DNA of 10,222 bases from Chloroflexota bacterium. GTDB taxonomy: Bacteria; Chloroflexota; Chloroflexia; Thermomicrobiales; UBA6265. The notes below the pieces were generated by a model, which made no database searches, was not told the origin of the DNA, and saw only the letters and a list, made by a program, of their open reading frames with translations. Both the position numbers and the translations under genes were made by a program. Shown here piece by piece: positions 1-6,248 of the stretch. Numbering within the stretch: the stretch's first letter is position 1; each line of letters opens with the position of its first letter. Location of the stretch: contig JAHWJF010000075.1 in the NCBI GenBank assembly GCA_019348515.1, forward strand, positions 1 to 10,222. Direction: 5' to 3'.

Positions 1-1
1 C

Positions 2-211
2 GCGCCGTGGCAAGCGGCGGTCATGTCCCTAGTGATCACCCTGATGGGCTTCGCCGGAGGGCTAACGATGTCGGCGATCAAGCGGGACCGCGGGGTCAAG
101 GACTTCGGGAGCCTCATTGCTGGCCATGGAGGCGTGCTCGACCGGATCGACTCGCTCTGCTTCGCCGCGCCAGTCTTCTTCCACCTCACGCGCTACTTCT
201 TCGGTGTCTGA
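2..211 (+). CDS. cdsA: Phosphatidate cytidylyltransferase, C-terminal part (5' end outside window)
   Basis: The reading frame is open from the left edge and ends in TGA at 209-211, giving about 69 C-terminal residues. It carries the CDP-alcohol cytidylyltransferase signature: S-A-I-K-R-D-R-G-V-K-D-F-G followed by the GHGGVLDRIDS stretch. The K-R-x4-K-D and H-G-G-x-x-D-R-x-D residues that bind Mg2+/CTP in this family are all present. A hydrophobic segment rich in Phe (AAPVFFHLTRYFF) ends the protein, as expected for the last membrane helix of this integral membrane enzyme. The family makes CDP-diacylglycerol from phosphatidic acid and CTP, the branch point of phospholipid synthesis. The product call is confident because the signature is intact; upstream operon partners cannot be seen. 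The next gene is on the opposite strand and convergent. Confidence 0.9.
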   Translation, partial: APWQAAVMSLVITLMGFAGGLTMSAIKRDRGVKDFGSLIAGHGGVLDRIDSLCFAAPVFFHLTRYFFGV

Positions 212-330
212 GCCGCCCCCTCACACCCGCCCGATGACGCCGAGCTTCTTGAAGGGAGCGTCTTCGGTCTGCCTCCATACGTACCGCCCGCGGCTCAGTA
301 GTGAGTTTCCGATGCCGTATGGTCGTTATG

Positions 331-357
331 GAAGGCCGCGAAGACCGCGAAGGCTAC
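331..357. repeat. Degenerate 9-base tandem repeat (GAAGGCCGC-like), three units
   Basis: Three consecutive 9-mers lie between the convergent cdsA and SnoaL-like genes: GAAGGCCGC (331-339), GAAGACCGC (340-348) and GAAGGCTAC (349-357). They differ from each other by one to three bases. No gene covers them. They resemble in style, though not in unit, the other short tandem arrays in this window. Confidence 0.55.
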
Positions 358-384
358 GAGAGGCAGGGCCGGGGATCGGTCACG

Positions 385-400
385 GCCGGTGTGAGCCGGC
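385..400. terminator. Weak GC hairpin in the convergent gap
   Basis: GCCGG (385-389) and CCGGC (396-400) can pair around a 6-base loop between the stops of cdsA (211) and the SnoaL-like gene (425). There is no T-tract on either side, so a role in ending transcription is only a guess. The rest of the 212-424 gap holds the 9-mer repeat and nothing else recognisable. Confidence 0.2.
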
Positions 401-424
401 GGCGCTCATCACCGGGTCCTCATA

Positions 425-826
425 TTACCGCCCTTGCGCAGCCTGCTCGATCTGGTGGCCGAGGTCGTGCGGATCGAAGTAGGCGCGGAAGCGCGTGATC
501 TTGCCGTCGGCCATCTCTAGGATGCTCACGCCCTCGTACGCTATGGGAGCACCAGCGGGACTCGTTCCAGTCGTCGTCCACTCCAGGGCCGCCCGGCCAT
601 CGCTGACGATGACATTGCGGAAGGATGAAGCCACCTCGCCGAAGGTGTTCCGGTAGGTCTCCCAGAATGCGCGGGCGCCTTCCTGTCCTGAGAACTCCCG
701 GGAGGAGACGATGTTGCCTACCTCACTGTTCTCCGTGAAGAGATCAATTATTTTCGTTGGGTCGCCGTCACGTTCCAATACCTGCAACGCATCGATGAAC
801 TGCTGCGCGATTGCTGCGTCGGTCAT
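425..826 (-). CDS. SnoaL-like / NTF2-like fold protein
   Basis: This encodes 133 residues. The ATG at 826 is chosen over the open-frame extension to 946 because AGAGGA (834-839) lies 7 bases upstream and the extension has no protein-like character. The sequence has the layout of the SnoaL/NTF2-like superfamily: an N-terminal helix (AAIAQQFIDALQVLERDGDPTKIIDLF, about residues 4-30), then strands, with the typical end D-G-K-I-T-R-F-R-A-Y-F-D (about 107-118). Members range from polyketide cyclases and limonene epoxide hydrolase-like enzymes to many uncharacterised stress- or detoxification-linked proteins, so the substrate cannot be stated. No signal peptide or membrane segment is visible; it should be cytosolic. 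It is transcribed away from the histidine kinase gene; the shared 347-base gap leaves room for divergent promoters. Confidence 0.82.
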   Translation of the reverse strand: MTDAAIAQQFIDALQVLERDGDPTKIIDLFTENSEVGNIVSSREFSGQEGARAFWETYRNTFGEVASSFRNVIVSDGRAALEWTTTGTSPAGAPIAYEGVSILEMADGKITRFRAYFDPHDLGHQIEQAAQGR

Positions 827-1173
827 GGTAGGGTCCTCTGCCAGTCGGTGCGGACATCGGGCGAGACGACAGATGCTCTCAAGCGGGCGGTCTGCCGACG
901 TGCTTTCGGCATGTGACAGAGCACGGCCCGCGCCCTGTTGACGCATGCACTGTGCCGTTGTCCGCGGGATGCGGTAGCCGAGGCATCACCGGACAACGCC
1001 GAGCAGGGGACGCGAAGCGCGCGACGGGTGGACACCCACATTCTGGCAGACGATGGCTGAGGACATCTTCGGGGCTGTATCCCACGCCGGGAGACGGCAA
1101 ACGTCGCTCGGTACGGAATATGCGGCAACGACGGCGAACAGCGGGCGAACGGGGGAAGAAACACGGAGCAGCG
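827..1173. other. Divergent intergenic region, no gene supported
   Basis: This is the 347-base gap between the starts of the SnoaL-like gene (-) and the histidine kinase gene (+). It is open in several frames, but the translations are rich in Arg, Ser and Pro and resemble no protein. A TTGACG at 938-943 is -35-like, but I see no convincing -10 at the right distance. Promoters for both genes should lie here; I cannot place them with confidence. Confidence 0.5.
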
Positions 1174-2457
1174 ATGACTGACGTCCAGCACGTGGCATCA
1201 CCTGGCCTAAATACGAACAGACTGCTCGCGACACTCGAGCGGCTCATAGCGATTGATGAAACCGATCTCCACGGGGCGCTTGACCGCGCCTGCCACATGG
1301 TGGCCGAAGCGCTGGGCGCCGATAAGGTCGACGCGGCTCTGTATGACGCGGCAACTGAGAGTCTGGTCGCGGCCGGCACCAGCCATACCCCTATGGGCCG
1401 GAAGCAGCACGCCATCGGCATGAACCGGTTGCCGGTGGCGAATGGCGGCCGCGAGGTCGACGTCTTCCTGACCGGTGAACGCTACGCCACGGGTCGCGCG
1501 GACCAGGATCCTGGGCAACTGCGTGGCATGACGGAGGGGCTGGGCATTCGCTCGGCCATCATGACGCCTCTGGAGGTCGCCGGCGCCCGCCGCGGTGTCT
1601 TCCTCGCGTCGTCGGCCCGGCCCGACTTTTTCGGCGATGAAGACCTTTCATTCCTGGAGGCCGTCTCGCGCTGGGTGGGGATGGTTGCTCACCGCGCGGA
1701 GCTAACGGAGCGGATCGCGACGGAGGCTCGGGAGCAGGGCCGGCGGGTGGCAGCCGATGACCTGATCGAGACTCTGGCGCATGACCTGGGCAATCTTCTG
1801 GTTCCGGTCAAGAGCCGCATCGACATGTTGCGGCGGCGCGCTAACCGCGAGGACCGCGCTCGAGACCTGCGGGACGCCGAGGAGGCGGCGCGTGCGGTCG
1901 ATCGGGTCGTTGCCCTGGTTGCCGATCTCCTCGATAGCAGTCGACTCGAGCAGGGGTTGTTTGCGCTCGACCGGGAACCGGTGAATCTTGCCGACCTCGT
2001 GCGGGAGACATGTGCGGCCCTCGCGACGGATGCCGTGCCGATCCGGGTCGATGCCTATGTCTCGGTCGATCTTGCCGGGGATGGCAACCGGATCCGTCAA
2101 GCGCTGGAGAACGTGCTCTCCAACGCCATCAAATACTCCCCACCGGGAAGGCAGGTCGACGTCGAGGTAGACGTCGAGTCAGGAGATGCTGGACATTGGG
2201 CGGTTGTCACGGTGGCTGACCAAGGGCCGGGCATTCCCCCGGAGCTCTTCCCGCGCCTCTTCGATCGCTTCGCCCGCGGGCCGGATTCGTCGGGGCTCGG
2301 ACTCGGGCTCTACCTCGCCAGCCGCATTGTCAGCGCCCACGGCGGAACCCTGAGCGCTGATCCTGGTTCACTCACTGGAGCCAGGTTCCAGATGAGACTG
2401 CCTCTCGCCGACGCATCAGTCGACGAGGGTGATAGGGTGATGGGGGATGGGTCATAG
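1174..2457 (+). CDS. Cytosolic GAF-domain sensor histidine kinase
   Basis: This encodes 427 residues. ATG 1174 is preferred because GGAG (1165-1168) lies 5 bases upstream; the 87-residue extension to 913 is Arg-rich and not protein-like. Domains: GAF-like sensor, about 15-175; HisKA dimerisation domain, about 190-262, with the phosphoacceptor H203 in L-A-H-D-L-G-N; HATPase_c, about 300-412, with N-box N313/N317 (ENVLSNAIKYSP), G1 D349-x-G-x-G (DQGPGIP), F-box LFDRF (362-366) and G2 GLGLGL (374-379). All catalytic motifs look intact, so an active kinase is likely. There is no transmembrane segment, so the signal is probably cytoplasmic (small ligand, redox or light through GAF), but cofactor-binding residues are not identifiable. 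No response regulator is in the window, so it is an orphan here. The last nine residues (419-427) and the TAG stop are encoded by a heptamer repeat. Confidence 0.92.
   Translation: MTDVQHVASPGLNTNRLLATLERLIAIDETDLHGALDRACHMVAEALGADKVDAALYDAATESLVAAGTSHTPMGRKQHAIGMNRLPVANGGREVDVFLTGERYATGRADQDPGQLRGMTEGLGIRSAIMTPLEVAGARRGVFLASSARPDFFGDEDLSFLEAVSRWVGMVAHRAELTERIATEAREQGRRVAADDLIETLAHDLGNLLVPVKSRIDMLRRRANREDRARDLRDAEEAARAVDRVVALVADLLDSSRLEQGLFALDREPVNLADLVRETCAALATDAVPIRVDAYVSVDLAGDGNRIRQALENVLSNAIKYSPPGRQVDVEVDVESGDAGHWAVVTVADQGPGIPPELFPRLFDRFARGPDSSGLGLGLYLASRIVSAHGGTLSADPGSLTGARFQMRLPLADASVDEGDRVMGDGS
2427..2457. repeat. GGGTGAT heptamer array overlapping the 3' end of the kinase gene
   Basis: Units are GGGTGAT (2427-2433, then an extra A), GGGTGAT (2435-2441), GGGGGAT (2442-2448) and GGGTCAT (2449-2455), followed by a further similar stretch AGGGTGG into the intergenic region. 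The array runs through the kinase stop codon (TAG 2455-2457). Confidence 0.7.
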
Positions 2458-2491
2458 GGTGGTCCGGGTTCGGGGTGCTTCAATAGTCCCT

Positions 2492-2512
2492 GACTCCCGA
2501 CTCCCGACTCCC
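2492..2512. repeat. GACTCCC heptamer tandem repeat, three perfect copies
   Basis: Three exact copies lie at 2492-2498, 2499-2505 and 2506-2512 in the gap between the convergent kinase and TPP-enzyme genes. Read on the minus strand and rotated, the unit is GTCGGGA, one base from the GTCGGAA unit at 4362-4389. Confidence 0.85.
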
Positions 2513-2526
2513 GCCTACGCTCTTCT

Positions 2527-2558
2527 TTGCCGTCTTGCCGTCTTGCCGTCTTGCCGTC
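2527..2558. repeat. TTGCCGTC octamer tandem repeat, four perfect copies
   Basis: Four exact 8-mers lie at 2527, 2535, 2543 and 2551. On the minus strand, rotated, the unit is GACGGCAA, one base from the GACGGCGA unit of the array at 6907-6938. It is non-coding, downstream of both convergent genes. Confidence 0.9.
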
Positions 2559-2569
2559 TTCGACCCATA

Positions 2570-2583
2570 GCCGATCGCCAACT
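2570..2583. repeat. Two degenerate heptamers of the GCCGATA type
   Basis: GCCGATC (2570-2576) and GCCAACT (2577-2583) lie just past the TPP-enzyme stop codon. They match, with one change each, the GCCGATA and GCCAACA units found at the other flank of that gene (4414-4462), in the same orientation. Two imperfect units alone are weak evidence; the match to the other flank is what makes them worth noting. Confidence 0.4.
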
Positions 2584-2588
2584 CCCCA

Positions 2589-4193
2589 TCAATACGACCA
2601 GGAGATCGGTGTGTCGATGATCGTCGGGACCGTGCGCGCGCTGGCCTCGACGATGGCCGTTTCGAGCTCGGCCGGTGAGCTCGCACGGACCCCAGGGACA
2701 CCATAGGCATCCGCCAGTTTCAGGAAATCGGGGTTCTCCAGGTCGACCGCGATGTACCGGCGGTCGTAGCGCACCGCCTGATCCATCTTCACCGCGGTGT
2801 AGGTCGAGTCATTGAAGATGACGATGGGGAGCCCGATCCCGAACTGCTTGGCCGTGGCCAGCTCCTGCATCGTGAACTGGAAGCCACCGTCGCCGACGAT
2901 CGAGACGACGACCTTGTCAGGTTGGGCGATCTTGGCGCCGATCGCCGCCGGCATGGAGAACCCGAGGGTGAGATACCCAGCCGGCACCAGGAACGTGCGC
3001 GGGGCGTAGGCCGGGAAGTGTTTGGCGGCGGCGTACGACATCACCGTCGTGTCGTTGACCAGGATACCGTCGCGGGGAATGGCCCGGCGTAGCGCGGCAA
3101 CGTACTCCGCGTTCTCACCACCGAATGCCGTCTCCAGGGCCTTCGCGCGCGCACTGGTGATCTCTTCCGGACACCAGCCATCCTTGTTGACGCCGGTAGC
3201 CGCGAGTGCCTCGGCCAGGGAGCCGGCCGTTTTCCGCGCGTCGGCGACGATGGCGCGGCTGGGGCGGTAGTTGCGCTCGACCTCTTCGGGATCGATATCG
3301 ACGCGTATCATCCCCGCCGGGAGGCGCATCGCACCGTCCTCGGTCTCCGCGCCACCGAGCTTGGTGCCGAAAACCAGAACCAGGTCGGCTTTGCGCAGCA
3401 GGGTGTCGACCGGGTTGTCCTGACTCCACAGATTGCCGAGCGAGTATCGGTGGTCCTCCGGGATGACTCCCTTGCCCGTCTGGGAGACGATCACCGGCGC
3501 GCCGAGTTGCTCGGCGATGGCGGTGATCCCGTCGCCCGCATCGGCCGTCGCCGCGCCGCCACCGGCGATGATCACCACGCGCTGTGCTTTGGCAATATCG
3601 TCGACGGCGGCGATGATCTGCTCGGCGAGAGGGCCGGGGCGGTCGGCGACGACAGGATCGGGGAATGTGATCTCGGCTTCCGCTTCGAGGATGTCGCGCG
3701 GGATCTCGACGTAGACGGGACGCGGGCGCGAGGTCGCCATGCGAGCGAAGGCCGCGTCGATCGCCGGGGCGATCTCGCCGACCGCGGTCGCCTGTGCCTG
3801 AGAAGCGGTTACCGGGCGGATGGCCTCTGTCTGGTCACGGATGTCGTGGTAGTGTCCCATCATCTTGCCGGCCCATCGCTGATCCTCCGCCGAGGCGACG
3901 ACCAGCACAGGTGAGGAGTCGGTGTAGGCCTCACCGACAGCGGTGGCGACATTCGTGACGCCGGGGCCGGTGATCACCAGCGCCACGCCAGGCTTGCCGG
4001 AGGCGCGCGCGTAGCCATCAGCCATGAACCCGACGCCTTGCTCGTGGCGGCCGAGGATGTGGCGGATGGGGCTATCGATCAGCGCGTCGTAGAGGGCCAG
4101 GGTGTGCACGCCGGGGATACCGAAGGCGACATCGACCCCATGTTCTGCCAGCGCGCGCACCACCGCCTCCCCACCCGTCATCCGCTCCGCCAT
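2589..4193 (-). CDS. Thiamine-pyrophosphate enzyme, acetolactate synthase / 2-oxoacid decarboxylase family
   Basis: This encodes 534 residues, typical for the family. Domains in order: N-terminal pyrimidine-binding domain (about 5-170) with catalytic E51 in G-R-H-E-Q-G and the ITGPGVTN segment (74-81); central domain (about 190-325); C-terminal diphosphate-binding domain (about 365-530) with GDG (434-436), then 24 residues to N461, the classic Mg-TPP motif. The E51-GDG-N set predicts a working enzyme. From memory the N-terminal third (FGIPGVHTLALYDAL, RHEQGVGFMADGYA) is closest to 5-guanidino-2-oxopentanoate decarboxylase (AruI) proteins, but acetolactate synthase-like, benzoylformate decarboxylase and sulfoacetaldehyde acetyltransferase relatives cannot be excluded; no ilvN-like small subunit is adjacent, against a biosynthetic role. 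ATG 4193 has AGGAGG (4207-4212) upstream, spacing 13; a second ATG four codons in (4181) is possible. Repeat arrays lie on both sides of the gene. Confidence 0.9.
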   Translation of the reverse strand: MAERMTGGEAVVRALAEHGVDVAFGIPGVHTLALYDALIDSPIRHILGRHEQGVGFMADGYARASGKPGVALVITGPGVTNVATAVGEAYTDSSPVLVVASAEDQRWAGKMMGHYHDIRDQTEAIRPVTASQAQATAVGEIAPAIDAAFARMATSRPRPVYVEIPRDILEAEAEITFPDPVVADRPGPLAEQIIAAVDDIAKAQRVVIIAGGGAATADAGDGITAIAEQLGAPVIVSQTGKGVIPEDHRYSLGNLWSQDNPVDTLLRKADLVLVFGTKLGGAETEDGAMRLPAGMIRVDIDPEEVERNYRPSRAIVADARKTAGSLAEALAATGVNKDGWCPEEITSARAKALETAFGGENAEYVAALRRAIPRDGILVNDTTVMSYAAAKHFPAYAPRTFLVPAGYLTLGFSMPAAIGAKIAQPDKVVVSIVGDGGFQFTMQELATAKQFGIGLPIVIFNDSTYTAVKMDQAVRYDRRYIAVDLENPDFLKLADAYGVPGVRASSPAELETAIVEASARTVPTIIDTPISWSY

Positions 4194-4361
4194 GTTCGTT
4201 GTCGCTCCTCCTGATTCGCGGCCGGTGCTCGGCCGTACCGCATTCGATGATGCGCACTCCTCTTCTGCACTGGCATCGAGACACGCTCGGCAGATGATAG
4301 TGGAGCGCCCGGGATCAACCGTGGTCGGGCGGGATCGATCTCGTTCGGCTATGGTCTGGGG

Positions 4362-4389
4362 GTCGGAAGTCGGAAGTTGGGAGTCGGAA
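4362..4389. repeat. GTCGGAA heptamer tandem repeat, four units
   Basis: Units are GTCGGAA (4362-4368), GTCGGAA (4369-4375), GTTGGGA (4376-4382) and GTCGGAA (4383-4389). They lie in the divergent gap between the TPP-enzyme and stress-protein genes. The unit is a one-base variant of GTCGGGA, the reverse complement of the array at 2492-2512, so the two copies are in opposite orientation on either side of the TPP gene. Confidence 0.85.
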
Positions 4390-4413
4390 GGCACGATATA
4401 GCCAGCCCTAAAA

Positions 4414-4462
4414 GCCGATAGCCGATAGCCGATAGCCGATAGCCAAGAACCGATAGCCAACA
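4414..4462. repeat. GCCGATA heptamer tandem repeat, seven units, abutting a ribosome-binding site
   Basis: Four perfect GCCGATA units (4414-4441) are followed in register by GCCAAGA (4442-4448), ACCGATA (4449-4455) and GCCAACA (4456-4462), 49 bases in all. The array ends exactly where the AAGGAG ribosome-binding site of the stress-protein gene begins (from 4463), so its transcript leader must include it if the promoter is upstream. The perfect end is distal to the gene and the degenerate end is next to it. Confidence 0.92.
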
Positions 4463-4475
4463 AAGGAGCCGAGGG

Positions 4476-4916
4476 ATGTTCGACCGGATTGTCGTGGGAT
4501 TGGATGGGTCACAGGTCTCTGAGACCGCGCTGAAGACCGGGGCGGAGCTGGCGCGGCGGATGGGCGTTCCGCTGCATCTGGTGCAGGTGGCGGACCTGTC
4601 CGTGGTGCCCTTGGGCGCCAATCAGGCCGCGGCGGCCTATGCCGAGCTCTCCAAGGAGATGGTCCAAGAGAAAGGCAAGGCCGCGCGGTATCTGGAATCA
4701 GTGGCTCAGCCGCTGCATGACGAGGGGCTGGCGGTGACGACCGAGGTCCGATCGGGGTTCGCGGCTCAGGAGCTGGCCGGTGCTGCCGGGCCGGGAGATC
4801 TGCTCATCGTGGCTTCCCGCGGCCGGCACGGCCTCGAGCGCCTGGTGCTGGGCAGCGTGGCGGAGGAAGTCGTGAAGAAATCACCAGCGCCAGTGCTCGT
4901 GGCGCGAGGGGGCTAA
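4476..4916 (+). CDS. Universal stress protein (UspA family, single domain)
   Basis: This encodes 146 residues, the usual single-domain length. It opens with F-D-R-I-V-V-G-L-D-G-S (2-12), the first beta strand with the conserved D10, and ends with LLIVASRGRHGLERLVLGSV and APVLVAR (109-143). The ATP-binding motif G-2x-G-9x-G-S is present as A113-S-R-G116 then nine residues to G126-S127; the first Gly is Ala, so nucleotide binding is likely but not certain. A long helix lies at about 50-82. USPs are small cytosolic dimers linked to survival under starvation, oxidative or heat stress. The start is clear: AAAGGAG (4462-4468) lies 7 bases before ATG 4476. The gene is divergent from the TPP enzyme, and the heptamer array directly precedes its ribosome-binding site. 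It stops 27 bases short of the convergent oxidase gene. Confidence 0.95.
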   Translation: MFDRIVVGLDGSQVSETALKTGAELARRMGVPLHLVQVADLSVVPLGANQAAAAYAELSKEMVQEKGKAARYLESVAQPLHDEGLAVTTEVRSGFAAQELAGAAGPGDLLIVASRGRHGLERLVLGSVAEEVVKKSPAPVLVARGG

Positions 4917-4943
4917 GGAGCGAGGCGACAGGCCGTCTGGGTG

Positions 4944-6059
4944 TTACCGGGTCACAGGGGTGTCAGCTCGGACGAGCAGCTCCCGCGTGACCTCCGCCGG
5001 GCTGGCCAGCCCACAGAGCATCAGGTCGAGCGCGAGCTCGGCGCGCAGCAGCTCCAGGATGTGCCGCACCCCGTCCTCGCCGCCGACGGCCAGACCCCAA
5101 TAGACCGGGCGGCCGATGAGGACCGCGCGCGCGCCGAGGGCCAGCGCTTTCAGCACGTCGGTGCCGCGCCGGATACCGCCGTCGAGCAGCACCTCGCCCC
5201 GACCGGCGACGGCGTCCGCCACCGCCGGCAGCGCGTCGAGCGAGGCCACGGCGCTATCGAGTTGGCGGCCACCGTGGTTGGAGACGATCACAGCCCGCGC
5301 CCCGTGGTCAAAGGCCCGCACGGCGTCGTCGGGATGAAGGATGCCCTTCGGGATCACCGGCAACGGTGAAAGGGACGCTAGCCAGTCGAGATCGTCCCAG
5401 GTCAAGGCCGGCTCCCAGGCGGCCCCGATGTACGTCCTCAGCCCCGAACCGCCTTCCGTCGCCGGGATCAGCATGTGCTTGGGCGTTTGGAGATTGGCCA
5501 TGACGAGGCCATCTGGGAGCGAGAAGCGGTTGCGCTCGTCCGCTTCCCGTCTCCCGAGCAGTGGAACGTCGACGGTGACGACCAGCGCCGAGGCTCCCGC
5601 GGCAGCTGCCTGCTCCACGAGGTCGCGGGAGATGCCGCGGTCGCTGAAGACGTAAAGCTGGAACCACCACGGCGGACCCTCCTGGCCGATGATGTCCATC
5701 GGCACCGTCGAGGCGGTGCTCAAGGTGTGGATCGTGCAAGCGCCATGCGCCCCCCGGATCGTGGCCAACTCGCCCTCGTCGTGCGCCAGGCGGTGCAGTC
5801 CTGAGGGGGCGATCAGCACCGGCAGCGAGACATCTTGACCCAGGACCGTCGTCGCCGTGGAGGTTTCGCGCAGCCCGCGCATGACACGGGGTAGGAGCCG
5901 CCAGCGGTCGAAGGCGGCCCGATTTGCGCGCAGCGTCACCTCATCGCAGGAGCCGCCACTGACATAGCCGAGGGCCATTGGCGAGAGGAGCTCGCGGGCC
6001 GCCGCCTCGTACTCATGCAGGTTGAGCGGAAGCGCGGGTGTCTCACCGATCGCAGTCAT
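4944..6059 (-). CDS. FMN-dependent alpha-hydroxy-acid oxidase (glycolate oxidase / L-lactate oxidase family)
   Basis: This encodes 371 residues, the standard length for this soluble TIM-barrel family. All residues used for FMN binding and catalysis in spinach glycolate oxidase have visible counterparts: Y32 (GYVSGG), Y136 (FQLYVF), D164 (VTVDVP), R170-R171 (LGRREAD), K238 (IPKGI), catalytic base H262 and R265 (SNHGGRQLD), and the phosphate-binding DGGIRRGTD segment. It should oxidise a 2-hydroxy acid to a 2-oxo acid. Whether the acceptor is oxygen (H2O2 formed) or another carrier, and whether the substrate is glycolate, lactate or a longer acid, cannot be read here. There is no membrane-anchoring loop of the LldD type that I can see. 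ATG 6059 has AGGAG (6066-6070) 6 bases upstream. The gene is monocistronic in view: convergent with the stress protein, divergent from the ThuA-like gene. Confidence 0.95.
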   Translation of the reverse strand: MTAIGETPALPLNLHEYEAAARELLSPMALGYVSGGSCDEVTLRANRAAFDRWRLLPRVMRGLRETSTATTVLGQDVSLPVLIAPSGLHRLAHDEGELATIRGAHGACTIHTLSTASTVPMDIIGQEGPPWWFQLYVFSDRGISRDLVEQAAAAGASALVVTVDVPLLGRREADERNRFSLPDGLVMANLQTPKHMLIPATEGGSGLRTYIGAAWEPALTWDDLDWLASLSPLPVIPKGILHPDDAVRAFDHGARAVIVSNHGGRQLDSAVASLDALPAVADAVAGRGEVLLDGGIRRGTDVLKALALGARAVLIGRPVYWGLAVGGEDGVRHILELLRAELALDLMLCGLASPAEVTRELLVRADTPVTR

Positions 6060-6182
6060 CGTCGTCTCCTGGCTTCATCCTTGCGGGGCGGATTCTGGCA
6101 ATGGAGCAACGGCAACGCCCGGCGCTAGTCTATCTGGTGGCTGGCAACGTCTGGCACAGTTCGCGCTCCTGCGGAGTTGTAC

Positions 6183-6193
6183 GTCATGATGAC
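6183..6193. promoter_or_regulatory. Possible operator: palindrome GTCATGATGAC in a divergent promoter region
   Basis: GTCAT-G-ATGAC is a perfect 11-base palindrome in the 189-base gap between the starts of the hydroxy-acid oxidase (-) and ThuA-like (+) genes. It is followed by a similar ACGTGACG (6199-6206), echoing ACGTCATG (6181-6188). The position fits a regulator site for the sugar-derivative operon, but an 11-mer palindrome is not rare by chance and no regulator gene is nearby. Confidence 0.25.
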
Positions 6194-6248
6194 AGTGGAC
6201 GTGACGCTCGGATGATGAGACGCGAGAGATCAGGAGGCAGAGAGCGAC

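Noticed and set aside
913..1173. N-terminal 87-residue extension of the histidine kinase from an upstream ATG
   Set aside because: The translation is Arg/Gly-rich without family resemblance, and the ATG at 1174 has a good ribosome-binding site and begins just before the sensor domain.
4294..4299. TATCAT (minus strand) as the -10 of the TPP-enzyme promoter
   Set aside because: The nearest -35-like TTGATC is only 13 bases away, too close for a standard promoter, and no other match is better.
4414..4462. GCCGATA array as a CRISPR
   Set aside because: Units are 7 bases and directly adjacent, with no spacers; no cas genes in the window.
4194..4463. N-terminal 90-residue extension of the TPP enzyme
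   Set aside because: Its first part is the translation of the GCCGATA and GTCGGAA repeats, and a strong AGGAGG lies before the ATG at 4193.
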